Position numbers and translations under genes: made by a program. 36,887 bases of DNA from Planctomycetota bacterium (GTDB lineage: Bacteria; Planctomycetota; UBA1135; GCA-002686595): assembly GCA_020847695.1 (NCBI GenBank), contig JADLBP010000102.1:1-36887 (forward strand), in the 5' to 3' direction. This document shows, one piece after another, positions 8,088 through 15,847 of the stretch; position 1 is the stretch's first letter; each line of letters starts with the position of its first letter. The notes under the pieces were generated by a model. It was not told the DNA's origin. It saw only the letters and a program-made list of their open reading frames with translations, and searched no databases.

Positions 8088-9610
8088 GCCGAACGCTCGT
8101 CCTCCTCGCGTTTGCGGCCTTCGCCGCGGCGGCGCTCGCGCCGATCGCCGCGATGCTGCCGCGCGTCGAGGCAGCGGATTGGCAGGCGCTGTTCGCGACG
8201 GCGCACTGGGAACTGCTCGGCAACACGCTGCTGTTCGGCGCGGCGACCGCGGTGCTCGCGTTGCTCGTCGGCTTGCCCTTCGGCTTGCTCGTCGCTCGCA
8301 CCGACGTGCCCTTCGCCCGGACGGCCCGCGCGCTCGGGATCGTCCCGCTGTGCATCCCGCCGATGCTCTTCGCGATGGTCTTCACGGTGCTGTCCGACCT
8401 GCGCGGCGCGGCTGCGTCGATCCTGATCCTCGCGACGAGCACGTTCCCGATCGTCGCGGTCTTCACCGTGCGCGCCGCCGAACGCATCGACGCCCGCCTG
8501 GAGGAAGCGGCACTGCTGGTCGGCGGCGTTCGCGCCGCGCTGTGGATCGACCTCAGGCTGGTCATGCCTTCTGCGCTGTGCGGCGCGTGCTTCGCGTTCG
8601 TCTTCGCGATCCACGACTTCTCCGTGCCCGACTACGTCGCGTTCGTCGGCCCGAAGTTCAACGTCTACGCCGCCGAGATCTTCGCGTCCTGGCGCGTCGA
8701 TTCTCGACCGGGCCTCGCCGTCGCGAAGAGCCTGCCGTTGGTGCTGCTCTCGATCGCGGTGATCGTGCCCGCGCTGCGGCTCAACCGAGCAGCGAGCGCG
8801 ACGACGATCCAGGCGGGCTTCCGCACCGGCGCTCCGCTCGCGCTCGGGGGCTGGAAGGTGCCGGCGGCGTTCTTCGTGCTCGCGGTGCTCGCGTGCGGGG
8901 TGTTCGTGCCGCTCGGACGACTGCTCTGGGAGGCGGGTGGTGGCGCGGCGGGTTTCGAGGTGCCGCGGATCGCGAGCGCGTTCGGTCGCGCGCTCGAGCT
9001 CTCGCGCGTCAACCTCCAACAGAGCTTCCTCTGGTCGGTCGGCGCCGCCGCGGCGGTCGTGCCGGTCGCGCTCGTGCTCGGACACGCGCTGTCGCGCGCG
9101 CGCTGGCTCGAGCCGTTCGCGATCCTGCCGCTCGCGGTTCCCGCGATCCTCTTCGGCATCGGCGAGATCGTGCTCTGGAACCACGCTTGGAGCGCGCCGT
9201 TCTACGACGGCCCGGGGCTGGTCGTGCTGCTCTTCGCCGGGCGCTTCGCGTGCTTTGCGATCCTCGCGGTCTCCGGCGCCGCGACCGCACTCGACCCGCG
9301 GCTCGAGGAAGCCGCCACGCTCGCCGGCGCGAGGCCCGCGCGGCGGCTCGTGTCGATCGTCGCGCCATCGTTGCGTTCCGCGCTGGCCGGTGGGTTCGTG
9401 CTCGTCTTCGTGCTCTCGATGCGCGAACTCGACGCCGCGATCCTGGTGCCGACCGCCAACCAGACAGCGATCTTCCGCGTGTACCAACAGGTCCACTTCG
9501 GCCGCGACGACTTCGTCGCCGCGCTCGCGTTGCTCGTGGTCTGCCTGATCCTCCTCCCCGGCGTCCTGTGGGCCGCCTTCGGAGGCCGACGTCTGGAGGT
9601 CTTGCCTTGA
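8084..9610 (+). CDS. ABC importer permease, two fused membrane domains (FbpB/ThiP type)
   Basis: A 508-residue integral membrane protein with about 12 predicted helices in two homologous halves. Each half carries an EAA loop that docks the ATPase: EEAALLVGGVRAALW (about residue 145) and EEAATLAGARPARR (about residue 408). Fused two-domain permeases are typical of the FbpB/ThiP/CysU-like class, so no second permease gene is needed. The start is TTG 8084 inside TTGA, overlapping the stop of the binding-protein gene. There is no good Shine-Dalgarno, which fits translational coupling. The substrate follows that of the binding protein and is unknown. Confidence 0.88.
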   Translation: MSRTLVLLAFAAFAAAALAPIAAMLPRVEAADWQALFATAHWELLGNTLLFGAATAVLALLVGLPFGLLVARTDVPFARTARALGIVPLCIPPMLFAMVFTVLSDLRGAAASILILATSTFPIVAVFTVRAAERIDARLEEAALLVGGVRAALWIDLRLVMPSALCGACFAFVFAIHDFSVPDYVAFVGPKFNVYAAEIFASWRVDSRPGLAVAKSLPLVLLSIAVIVPALRLNRAASATTIQAGFRTGAPLALGGWKVPAAFFVLAVLACGVFVPLGRLLWEAGGGAAGFEVPRIASAFGRALELSRVNLQQSFLWSVGAAAAVVPVALVLGHALSRARWLEPFAILPLAVPAILFGIGEIVLWNHAWSAPFYDGPGLVVLLFAGRFACFAILAVSGAATALDPRLEEAATLAGARPARRLVSIVAPSLRSALAGGFVLVFVLSMRELDAAILVPTANQTAIFRVYQQVHFGRDDFVAALALLVVCLILLPGVLWAAFGGRRLEVLP

Positions 9611-10287
9611 GTGCGCGCATCGTCCTCACCTCCGTCACCGTCGACCAACGCGGCGCGCGGCTGCTCGGCCCGCTCGACCTGGCGATCCAGCCGCGCGAGC
9701 ACCTGCTGGTCACCGGTCCGTCCGGTTGCGGCAAGACGACGCTCCTGCGGGTGATCGCCGGGCTCGCAGTGCCTTCCGCCGGAAAAGTCGAGATCGACGG
9801 CGAGCTCGCGAGCGACGGCCGACGGCTGCTCGTGCCGCCCGTCCGCCGGCGGATCGGCTTCCTCTTCCAGGGCACGGCGCTCTGGCCGCACATGACCGTC
9901 GCCGACACGCTGCGTTTCACCCTGAAGCAGAGCGGCGCCGCGGTCGAGCGCGCCGCGGTCGAACGCCGCGTTGCCGAACTGCTCGCTTGGGTCGAGCTGG
10001 TCGGGTTCGAGAAGCGCTTGCCTTCGACGCTCTCGGGCGGCGAGGCGCAGCGGCTCGCGCTCGCGCGTGCGCTCGCTCCCGCGCCGCGGATCCTGCTGCT
10101 CGACGAGCCTCTCGGGCCGCTCGATGCCGAGTTGCGCGGAGCGTTGATCGCGAAGCTCTTCGAGCTAGAAAAGCGCCTGGAGCTCACCACCGTGCACGTC
10201 ACCCACGATCCCGAGGAATCCGCGGCGTTGGCGACCCGGCGCCTGCGCTTGGAGCACGGCCGCGTGGTCGAGGCGGTGCGCGCATGA
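9607..10287 (+). CDS. ABC importer ATPase
   Basis: A 226-residue nucleotide-binding subunit. Walker A is GPSGCGKTT (37-45), the Q-loop Gln88, the signature LSGGEAQ (about 142-148), Walker B ILLLDEP with Glu167, and the switch His200 in VTHDPEE. It ends soon after the H-loop, so it lacks the C-terminal TOBE/regulatory domain of FbpC-type ATPases of about 350 residues. The start is TTG 9607 in a second TTGA overlap; no other nearby start in this frame fits the beginning of the domain. It energises the permease encoded just upstream. Confidence 0.9.
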   Translation: MSARIVLTSVTVDQRGARLLGPLDLAIQPREHLLVTGPSGCGKTTLLRVIAGLAVPSAGKVEIDGELASDGRRLLVPPVRRRIGFLFQGTALWPHMTVADTLRFTLKQSGAAVERAAVERRVAELLAWVELVGFEKRLPSTLSGGEAQRLALARALAPAPRILLLDEPLGPLDAELRGALIAKLFELEKRLELTTVHVTHDPEESAALATRRLRLEHGRVVEAVRA

Positions 10288-11264
10288 ACCCGGGCCGGAT
10301 CGTCCTCGCGCTCGCCGTCGTGGGCCTGTCGGCGTGGCTGCTGCTCGCGGTGTTCCGTCCGCCGCCGCCTCCGGCACCTCCGCGCGCGTTCACGTCGTCG
10401 AGCGAATGCCGCGATTGCCACGCGGGCGCGTACGCGGAGTGGCAGGAGTCCTGGCACTCGAAGGCCTGGGTCGACAGCGACGTGCGCATGCTCTCCAACG
10501 ACTTCGCGAACACCGACTGCATCGATTGCCACGCACCGCGCCCGGTGTTCGAGACCGGCATCGGACAGCGCGTCCTTCCGCGCGAGACGCGCCGCGTCGA
10601 AGGCGTCGATTGCATCGCGTGTCACCTCCGACCCGATGACCGGATCGCGGGGACGATCGACGCGCCGTCTGCAGCGTGTCGGCCGGTCGCGACCCGCGAA
10701 CTCGCGAACGTCGACTTCTGCGCGCCTTGCCACAACCAGCACAACACCGTCGACCAGTGGCGCGCGTCGAAGTACGCGCAACCGGGGCCCGGCTACCAGG
10801 ATTGCCTCTCGTGCCACATGCCCTACCGCGATGGCGACCCGTCGAAGGGGCGGGACCACCGCATGCACGGCGGACACGATCTCGAGCTCGTGAAGCGCGC
10901 GGTCGAGCTGCGCGTGAAGCGCGTCGACGGCAAGGCCGTCGTCGAGGTCGAGAACGTCGGCGCGGGTCACAACTACCCGACCGACGAGCGCTCGCGCGCG
11001 TCGGATCTCTTCTGGCGCCCGCGCGGCGAAACGACGTGGCGACACCTCTATCGCTTCCGCAACCCCTACCGCTTCGAGGTCGACCTGCCGAACACGGAGC
11101 TGCCCGCTCACGCGACGTTGACTCGCGAGATCGACGATCCGGCCGCGGCCGGTGCGATCGAGGTCGCGCTCTTCTACAAGTTCTCGCCGTACTGGACGAC
11201 ACCGACCGCGCCGGATCCCGAACGCGAAGCCGTGCTCGTCCATCGCGCGGAGCTCGAGCCGTGA
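10284..11264 (+). CDS. Membrane-anchored pentahaem cytochrome c
   Basis: A 326-residue protein with one N-terminal helix (about 5-24), a proline-rich linker (25-33) and five CxxCH haem c sites: CRDCH (His46), CIDCH (His83), CIACH (His114), CAPCH (His150) and CLSCH (His178). The haem region resembles the cytochrome c554-like multihaem superfamily. The remaining 140 residues form a beta-rich domain starting VEVENVGAGHNYPT, which is common at the C-terminus of multihaem cytochromes. It should sit on the outer face of the inner membrane and pass electrons. It overlaps the ATPase stop by ATGA, an unusual partner for an ABC importer; it may reduce or oxidise the transported solute. The acceptor is unknown. 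Confidence 0.88.
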   Translation: MNPGRIVLALAVVGLSAWLLLAVFRPPPPPAPPRAFTSSSECRDCHAGAYAEWQESWHSKAWVDSDVRMLSNDFANTDCIDCHAPRPVFETGIGQRVLPRETRRVEGVDCIACHLRPDDRIAGTIDAPSAACRPVATRELANVDFCAPCHNQHNTVDQWRASKYAQPGPGYQDCLSCHMPYRDGDPSKGRDHRMHGGHDLELVKRAVELRVKRVDGKAVVEVENVGAGHNYPTDERSRASDLFWRPRGETTWRHLYRFRNPYRFEVDLPNTELPAHATLTREIDDPAAAGAIEVALFYKFSPYWTTPTAPDPEREAVLVHRAELEP

Positions 11265-12706
11265 TGCGGCGTCTGGCGAGTGTCTGGTTGTTCGTCGCCG
11301 CGTGCGCGCCCGCGAGCGAACCCGCTCCGGCGCCGTACACACTCGAGCCGGTGGTCGTCAGGGAGCTGTCGACGCTCGAGGCCGCACTCGCTCGCGAACC
11401 CGCGTCGCCCCGGCCGGCCGGGCCGCCGCTCGAGCTCTCCGAGGCTCGCGATCTGCTCGGCGCTGTGGTCGGTTCCGAGGGCAAGCTGCGGCTCGCCGCG
11501 CTGGACGACCTGAAGCAGCTCGGCGAGCGCGTGGTGCCCGCACTGCGCGCCGAGTTGGTGGCGACCGACGACGATCCCGCGCTGCGCGCCGCGGCGGTCG
11601 AGGCGCTCGCCGAGATCGCCTCTCCGAGCGCGATCGAAGCGCTGCTCGAGCGACTCGAACGCGCGCGCCGCGAGCCCGACCCCGAGCCGTGGATGCGAGC
11701 GCATTGCGCTTGGAGATTGCCGCTCGCGAAGGCGGACTGGGCCGCGGACCGACTGCTGCTCGCGTTGAAGTACGAGACCGACTACGAAACGGTGATCTGG
11801 CTCGCGCGTTCGCTCGAAGCGAGCGGCTCGCTCGCCGGCGTCGTCGGGCTCGACGTGATCGCTCGCGGTCCGGATGCGGAGCGCGCGGCGGAAGCGACCA
11901 GCGTGCTCCAGGCGTGGGCGGACGCGCGCCAGCTCGCGGGGCCCGCGGAGCTGATCGCGGCGTATCACGGCGGCGAGTTCGTCGCTCGCGAGGAGCCCAC
12001 GCCACCGAGCGTCCGCGCGCGCCTGAGAACGTGGACGCGGATCCAATCGCTCTCGGAATGGCAGCTGCGCGGCGTCGACGACGCGCGCTTCGTCCTGGTC
12101 CAGTCCGGACCCAGCGCGGTCGACGCGCTCGCGAAAGCGCTGCACGACGAGAACCGCTACGTGCGCGTGCACGCCGCGCAGGTGCTCGAGCGGATGGGGC
12201 CACGAGCGCGGGCCGCGGTCGATCCGCTGATCGACGCCCTGCGCGAGCGCGAACTCGCGCCCCCAGCGGCGCGTGCGCTCGGTCGAATCGGCGAGGCGCG
12301 CGCGCGGCGAGCGCTCGCCGCCGAACTCGACGCAGCCCGCCGCTTCGAGCTCCGCGTCGCCGCCGCGCGCGCGCTCGCGGACCTCGGGGCCGAAGGCGAG
12401 GAGGGCGCGCTACAGCCGTTGCTCGACCCGGCGACGCCGCTGGACCTGCGCAACGCGGCGGCGAGCGCGCTGCTCTCGGTCCGCGGTTTCGACGACGCCG
12501 GCGCCGAGCTCGCGCTGATCGCCGCGGCGATCGAGGCGAACGCAGCCGAGGCGCCGCCGTACGAAGCGACGGTCGAGCGTTGGCTCGCGCGCGTCGGCGA
12601 ACCCGCCGCGGAGCTGCGGACCCGCTGGGCCGAGCTCGCGTCCGATCCCGAGCGCCCGCGCAAACGCGCCGAGCTGCTCGCCGCCCTCGCTCAGCCGCGG
12701 ACGTAG
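11264..12706 (+). CDS. HEAT-repeat lipoprotein
   Basis: A 480-residue protein whose short signal ends VAAC, so Cys14 is probably lipidated. The body is alpha-solenoid HEAT-like: one group around residues 78-140 (RAAAVEALAEIASPSAIEAL), another around 285-430 (YVRVHAAQVLERMGPRA; RVAAARALADLGAEGEEGAL). Such solenoids usually hold protein partners. It is the last gene of the importer-cytochrome operon and may scaffold the complex. The ATG at 11264 shares one base with the cytochrome stop; the GTG at 11261 in the same frame would give a four-base overlap and one extra residue. Its 3' end overlaps the convergent prenyltransferase gene by 16 bases. Confidence 0.82.
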   Translation: MRRLASVWLFVAACAPASEPAPAPYTLEPVVVRELSTLEAALAREPASPRPAGPPLELSEARDLLGAVVGSEGKLRLAALDDLKQLGERVVPALRAELVATDDDPALRAAAVEALAEIASPSAIEALLERLERARREPDPEPWMRAHCAWRLPLAKADWAADRLLLALKYETDYETVIWLARSLEASGSLAGVVGLDVIARGPDAERAAEATSVLQAWADARQLAGPAELIAAYHGGEFVAREEPTPPSVRARLRTWTRIQSLSEWQLRGVDDARFVLVQSGPSAVDALAKALHDENRYVRVHAAQVLERMGPRARAAVDPLIDALRERELAPPAARALGRIGEARARRALAAELDAARRFELRVAAARALADLGAEGEEGALQPLLDPATPLDLRNAAASALLSVRGFDDAGAELALIAAAIEANAAEAPPYEATVERWLARVGEPAAELRTRWAELASDPERPRKRAELLAALAQPRT

Positions 12707-13602
12707 ATCGAGAACGCGACGACGCCGGCCCAGGCGAGCGCGTTGAGCACGAAGAGCACGTCGCCGCCGAGCAGGACCTTGGTCGGGCTCCCACCTCCGC
12801 GCCGCGTCTGCACCAGCAGCATGTAGCGCGCGAGCCCGAACACGACGAACGGCACGCTGTAGAGCAGGTGGTTGCCCTCGCCGAACTTCACGGCGGTGTC
12901 GTCGGACACGGTGTACATCGTGTAGCAGACGATCGTCGTCGCCGCGAGGACGGTGACCATCTGATCGAGGAAGCCGACCGTGTACTCGCGCAGGTTCTGG
13001 CGGTGCTCTCCGCGATTCTCGCCGAGCAGATCGATCTCCGCGCGGCGCTTGCAGAGCGCGAGGAAGAGCGCGATGAACAGCGTGCAGAGCATCAACCAGT
13101 GCGACACCGTCGCGTCCGCCGCACGCGCGCCGCCCTCGACGCGCAGCAGGAAGCCCGTGGCGATGCAGAACGCGTCGATCAGCACCACGTGCTTCAGCTT
13201 GGTGCTGTAGGCGAAGTTCATCGCGACGTAGAGCGCGACGACGAGCAACACGTCGTACCCACCGCCGCCGGCGAGCCACCCGAACGCGAGCGCGCCGAAC
13301 ACGCACGCCAGCGAAGTCACCAGCGCCGTCGGTACGCTGACCTCACCCGCCGCGATCGGTCGGTTCTTCTTCTCCGGGTGCGCGCGATCGGACTCGACGT
13401 CGAGCACGTCGTTGACCAGGTAGATCGCGCTCGCACCCAGGCAAAACGCGGCGAACGCGAAGAGCGCTTGCCGAACGTCGTGCCAGTCGGTCGGGTGGAC
13501 CGCCGTCTGGTCCGCGCGGGAGAACGCGACCGCGGCGAGAACGAAGATGTTCTTCACCCACTGGTGCGGTCGCAGGGCGCGCAACAGAGCCGGGAGTCGC
13601 AT
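12691..13602 (-). CDS. UbiA-family prenyltransferase, decaprenyl-phosphate phosphoribosyltransferase-like
   Basis: A 303-residue polytopic membrane enzyme with about eight to nine helices. The first Asp-rich motif NDVLDVESD (64-72) is followed by RAHPEKKNRPIAAG. The second region, YSTKLKHVVLIDAF and then FLLRVEGG, matches the decaprenyl-phosphate 5-phosphoribosyltransferase subgroup better than the quinone or haem prenyltransferases. That reaction attaches phosphoribose from PRPP to polyprenyl phosphate, giving a lipid-linked ribose/arabinose donor. The two downstream enzymes needed to reach decaprenyl-arabinose are not visible here. Start ATG 13602 fits the family N-terminus (LRPHQWVKN). It may alternatively act on another polyprenyl acceptor. 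Confidence 0.85.
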   Translation of the reverse strand: MRLPALLRALRPHQWVKNIFVLAAVAFSRADQTAVHPTDWHDVRQALFAFAAFCLGASAIYLVNDVLDVESDRAHPEKKNRPIAAGEVSVPTALVTSLACVFGALAFGWLAGGGGYDVLLVVALYVAMNFAYSTKLKHVVLIDAFCIATGFLLRVEGGARAADATVSHWLMLCTLFIALFLALCKRRAEIDLLGENRGEHRQNLREYTVGFLDQMVTVLAATTIVCYTMYTVSDDTAVKFGEGNHLLYSVPFVVFGLARYMLLVQTRRGGGSPTKVLLGGDVLFVLNALAWAGVVAFSIYVRG

Positions 13603-13706
13603 GCGAAGGGATTTCCTACCCCGCGAGAGCTCGGGGGACGGCCGAGCAGCGGGAGGGAGCCTCTATCGGCCGATCGCCGGCTCGAACCGCATCGAGGGCG
13701 CGGAGC

Positions 13707-14351
13707 TCAATCGAGGCTCAGCTTCTGCAGGTCCTTGTGCGGCGAGTTGGGCCCGACCTGGAGGAACTCGTCCTCGGTGATCAGCCCCGCCTTGACCAGG
13801 TCGGCCTTCTCGATCGTGTCGACGCCGCGACCGTAGAGCACGACGGTCGTGGTGCGGTGATTCGGGGTGTCGCCTTGGTTGTCGTCCGCGACCATCGCCT
13901 CGCCGCCCGGCGGCAGGAAGGTCTTGAACGGATAGCGGTCGCAGTCGCGGCCGGCGTAGGACGAGCACGTGCCGTCGACCAACGCCGGGTCCTTGAACCA
14001 CTCCTCTTCCGGCTTCTCCGCGATGCCGGTGAGGAACCCGACATCGACGTTGGGACACGTCAGGCGCTTCGCGCTCGACTTGTCGTTGTCCCACGTGCCG
14101 CTGGAGACCAGCTCGGCGAAGAACTTGACGCCGGTGCCGCGCGGCGCGCGATCGAACTTGGCCTTGTACATCAGGAACCCCTTGTGGATCTCCTGCATGT
14201 TGGCCTTGCACGCGGTCACCTTCGCGGCGTCGAGCGCCTCGGGGATCTTCGGCACGAGGAAGGTCGCGAGGATCCCGATGATCAGGATCACGGCGAGGAG
14301 CTCGATCAGCGTGAAGCCCGCGCGGGCGCTCGAACGGAGGATTCTCGGCAT
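13707..14351 (-). CDS. Type II secretion/type IV pilin-like pseudopilin
   Basis: A 214-residue protein with a class III prepilin leader: MPRILRSSARAG, cleaved before FTLIELL, with Glu at mature position 5. A long hydrophobic helix follows (AVILIIGILATFLVPKI), then a globular domain with several cysteines (Cys in RLTCPN, GTCSSY, GRDCDRY) that may pair. It belongs to the GspG/GspH/pilin-like group and is inserted in the inner membrane, then assembled in a pseudopilus or pilus. The frame stays open to a GTG at 14435, but a plausible promoter lies exactly there, so the short 12-residue leader from ATG 14351 is preferred. No other secretion-system gene is adjacent. Confidence 0.85.
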   Translation of the reverse strand: MPRILRSSARAGFTLIELLAVILIIGILATFLVPKIPEALDAAKVTACKANMQEIHKGFLMYKAKFDRAPRGTGVKFFAELVSSGTWDNDKSSAKRLTCPNVDVGFLTGIAEKPEEEWFKDPALVDGTCSSYAGRDCDRYPFKTFLPPGGEAMVADDNQGDTPNHRTTTVVLYGRGVDTIEKADLVKAGLITEDEFLQVGPNSPHKDLQKLSLD

Positions 14352-14406
14352 GGTGAGTGGGATCCCCGCGCCGTTCCGCGATGCGTCGGCGGCTTCGGGG
14401 TCGGCG

Positions 14407-14435
14407 GTTCTAACCCATCGCTTCGGGTCAGTCAC
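14407..14435 (-). promoter_or_regulatory. Candidate sigma-70-type promoter of the pseudopilin gene
   Basis: On the minus strand, GTGACT (14430-14435) and TAGAAC (14407-14412) are separated by 17 bases; each matches the consensus at four of six positions. Transcription would start near 14400, giving a leader of about 50 bases before ATG 14351. It lies just downstream of the metK terminator, as expected for an independent unit. Confidence 0.4.
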
Positions 14436-14450
14436 GCACGAGCGCGGCCG

Positions 14451-14496
14451 GAAAAAGGGAGCGAGCCCGCTCCGGCGGAGGCCGGAACGGGCTCGC
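14451..14496 (-). terminator. Intrinsic terminator of metK
   Basis: GCGAGCCCG (14461-14469) pairs perfectly with CGGGCTCGC (14488-14496), with an extra inner CCGG/CCGG stem. On the minus strand the stem is followed at once by TCCCTTTTTC. It lies 17 bases beyond the metK stop codon and would end the long minus-strand housekeeping block. Confidence 0.88.
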
Positions 14497-14513
14497 GTGA
14501 GCCGAGCGCTCGC

Positions 14514-15674
14514 TCAGGAGCCGGAAACGGCCTTCTTGAGCTCCTTCACGCGATTGAGCTTCTCCCAGGGGAAGTTTCCGCGCCCGAAGTGACCGTGGTA
14601 GGCGGTCTGCTCGAAGATCGGCTTCTTCAGCCCGAGGTCCTTGATGATCGCCGCCGGACGCAGGTCGAACACCTTCTCGACCGCCGCGGTCAGCACGTCG
14701 TCACCGACCGTGCCGGTGCCGAACGTATCGACTCGGACCGATGTCGGACGCGCGACGCCGATCGCGTACGAGACCTGGACTTCGCAGCGAGTCGCGAGCT
14801 TCGCGCCGACGACGTTCTTCGCGACCCAGCGCGCGGCGTAGGCGGCCGAACGGTCGACCTTCGACGGATCCTTGCCGGAGAACGCACCGCCGCCGTGACG
14901 GCCCATGCCGCCGTACGTGTCGACGATGATCTTGCGGCCGGTCAGACCGCAGTCGCCGTGGGGCCCGCCGACGACGAAGCGTCCCGTCGGGTTGATGTGG
15001 TAGACGGTCTTCGAGTCGAGGAACTCCTTCGGGATCACCGCTTCGATGCAGTGCTTCTTGATCTCCTTGACGATCGTCTTGTGGTCGACGTCGGGCGAGT
15101 GCTGGGTCGAGATCACGACCGTGTTGACGCGCACCGGCGTGTCGCCTTCGTACTCGACGGTGAGCTGGCTCTTCGCGTCGGGGCGCAGCCACTTGAGCAC
15201 GCCCTTCTCGCGCAGCTCGGCGAGCTTGGCGACGAGCAAGTGCGCGTAGTAGATCGGGAACGGCATCAGCTCCGGCGTCTCGGTGCAGGCGAAGCCGAAC
15301 ATCAGACCTTGGTCGCCGGCGCCTTGCTCGGCGTGCAGACCTTGGCCTTCGGTGACGCCTTGCGAGATGTCGGGCGACTGCGTGCCGACCGTGACCATGA
15401 CGCAGCACGAGTCGGCGCTGATGCCGCACTCCTCGTCGGTGTAGCCGATGCGGCGCAGCGTCTTGCGAGCGACCGCTTGGTAGTCGACCTTCGCCTTGGT
15501 GGTGATCTCTCCGGCGACGACGACGAGTCCGGTCGTGGCGAGCGTCTCGCACGCGACGCGAGAGTTGGGATCCTGAGCGAGGCAGGCATCGAGGACGGCG
15601 TCCGAGATCTGGTCGCACACCTTGTCGGGGTGGCCCATGGAAACGGATTCGGACGTGAACAGATGTCGAGCCAT
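14514..15674 (-). CDS. metK: S-adenosylmethionine synthetase
   Basis: A 386-residue cytoplasmic enzyme that makes S-adenosylmethionine from methionine and ATP, releasing phosphate and pyrophosphate. The N-terminal [17 protein letters not shown] carries the ATP-binding His-Pro-Asp-Lys. [12 protein letters not shown] is the methionine/ATP signature, and [19 protein letters not shown] is the C-terminal phosphate-binding loop. Length and order are canonical. ATG 15674 is preceded by AGGA at nine bases. A candidate promoter at 15799-15827 gives it its own leader of about 115 bases, although read-through from waaA is possible. A clear intrinsic terminator follows. Confidence 0.97.
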   Translation of the reverse strand: MARHLFTSESVSMGHPDKVCDQISDAVLDACLAQDPNSRVACETLATTGLVVVAGEITTKAKVDYQAVARKTLRRIGYTDEECGISADSCCVMVTVGTQSPDISQGVTEGQGLHAEQGAGDQGLMFGFACTETPELMPFPIYYAHLLVAKLAELREKGVLKWLRPDAKSQLTVEYEGDTPVRVNTVVISTQHSPDVDHKTIVKEIKKHCIEAVIPKEFLDSKTVYHINPTGRFVVGGPHGDCGLTGRKIIVDTYGGMGRHGGGAFSGKDPSKVDRSAAYAARWVAKNVVGAKLATRCEVQVSYAIGVARPTSVRVDTFGTGTVGDDVLTAAVEKVFDLRPAAIIKDLGLKKPIFEQTAYHGHFGRGNFPWEKLNRVKELKKAVSGS

Positions 15675-15798
15675 GAGATGCGGTCCTGTGCGCGGTGCGT
15701 GTGGGGATCGAAGGAGTGGTTAGGTGGGGCCGCGGCCGGCGCCTGAAAAGGGCCTGGCACGCGGGGGACGGCCTGTTCCGCAGAAAAGGCGGCGCAAA

Positions 15799-15827
15799 AG
15801 GATACTCGGCTCCGGCGCGACGGCCAA
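15799..15827 (-). promoter_or_regulatory. Candidate sigma-70-type promoter of metK
   Basis: On the minus strand TTGGCC (15822-15827) and TATCCT (15799-15804) are separated by 17 bases, each matching four of six consensus bases. Transcription would start near 15791. The resulting leader of about 115 bases is GC-rich and has short stems such as CCGC/GCGG, but I do not recognise a known SAM-riboswitch core in it. Confidence 0.4.
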
Positions 15828-15847
15828 GCGGCCGGCAGACGCGGAAT

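Noticed and set aside
9009-11342. A 777-codon minus-strand frame opposite the permease, ATPase and cytochrome genes
   Set aside because: The opposite strand carries clear ABC motifs and five CxxCH sites; this frame shows only Arg/Ser/Ala-rich sequence.
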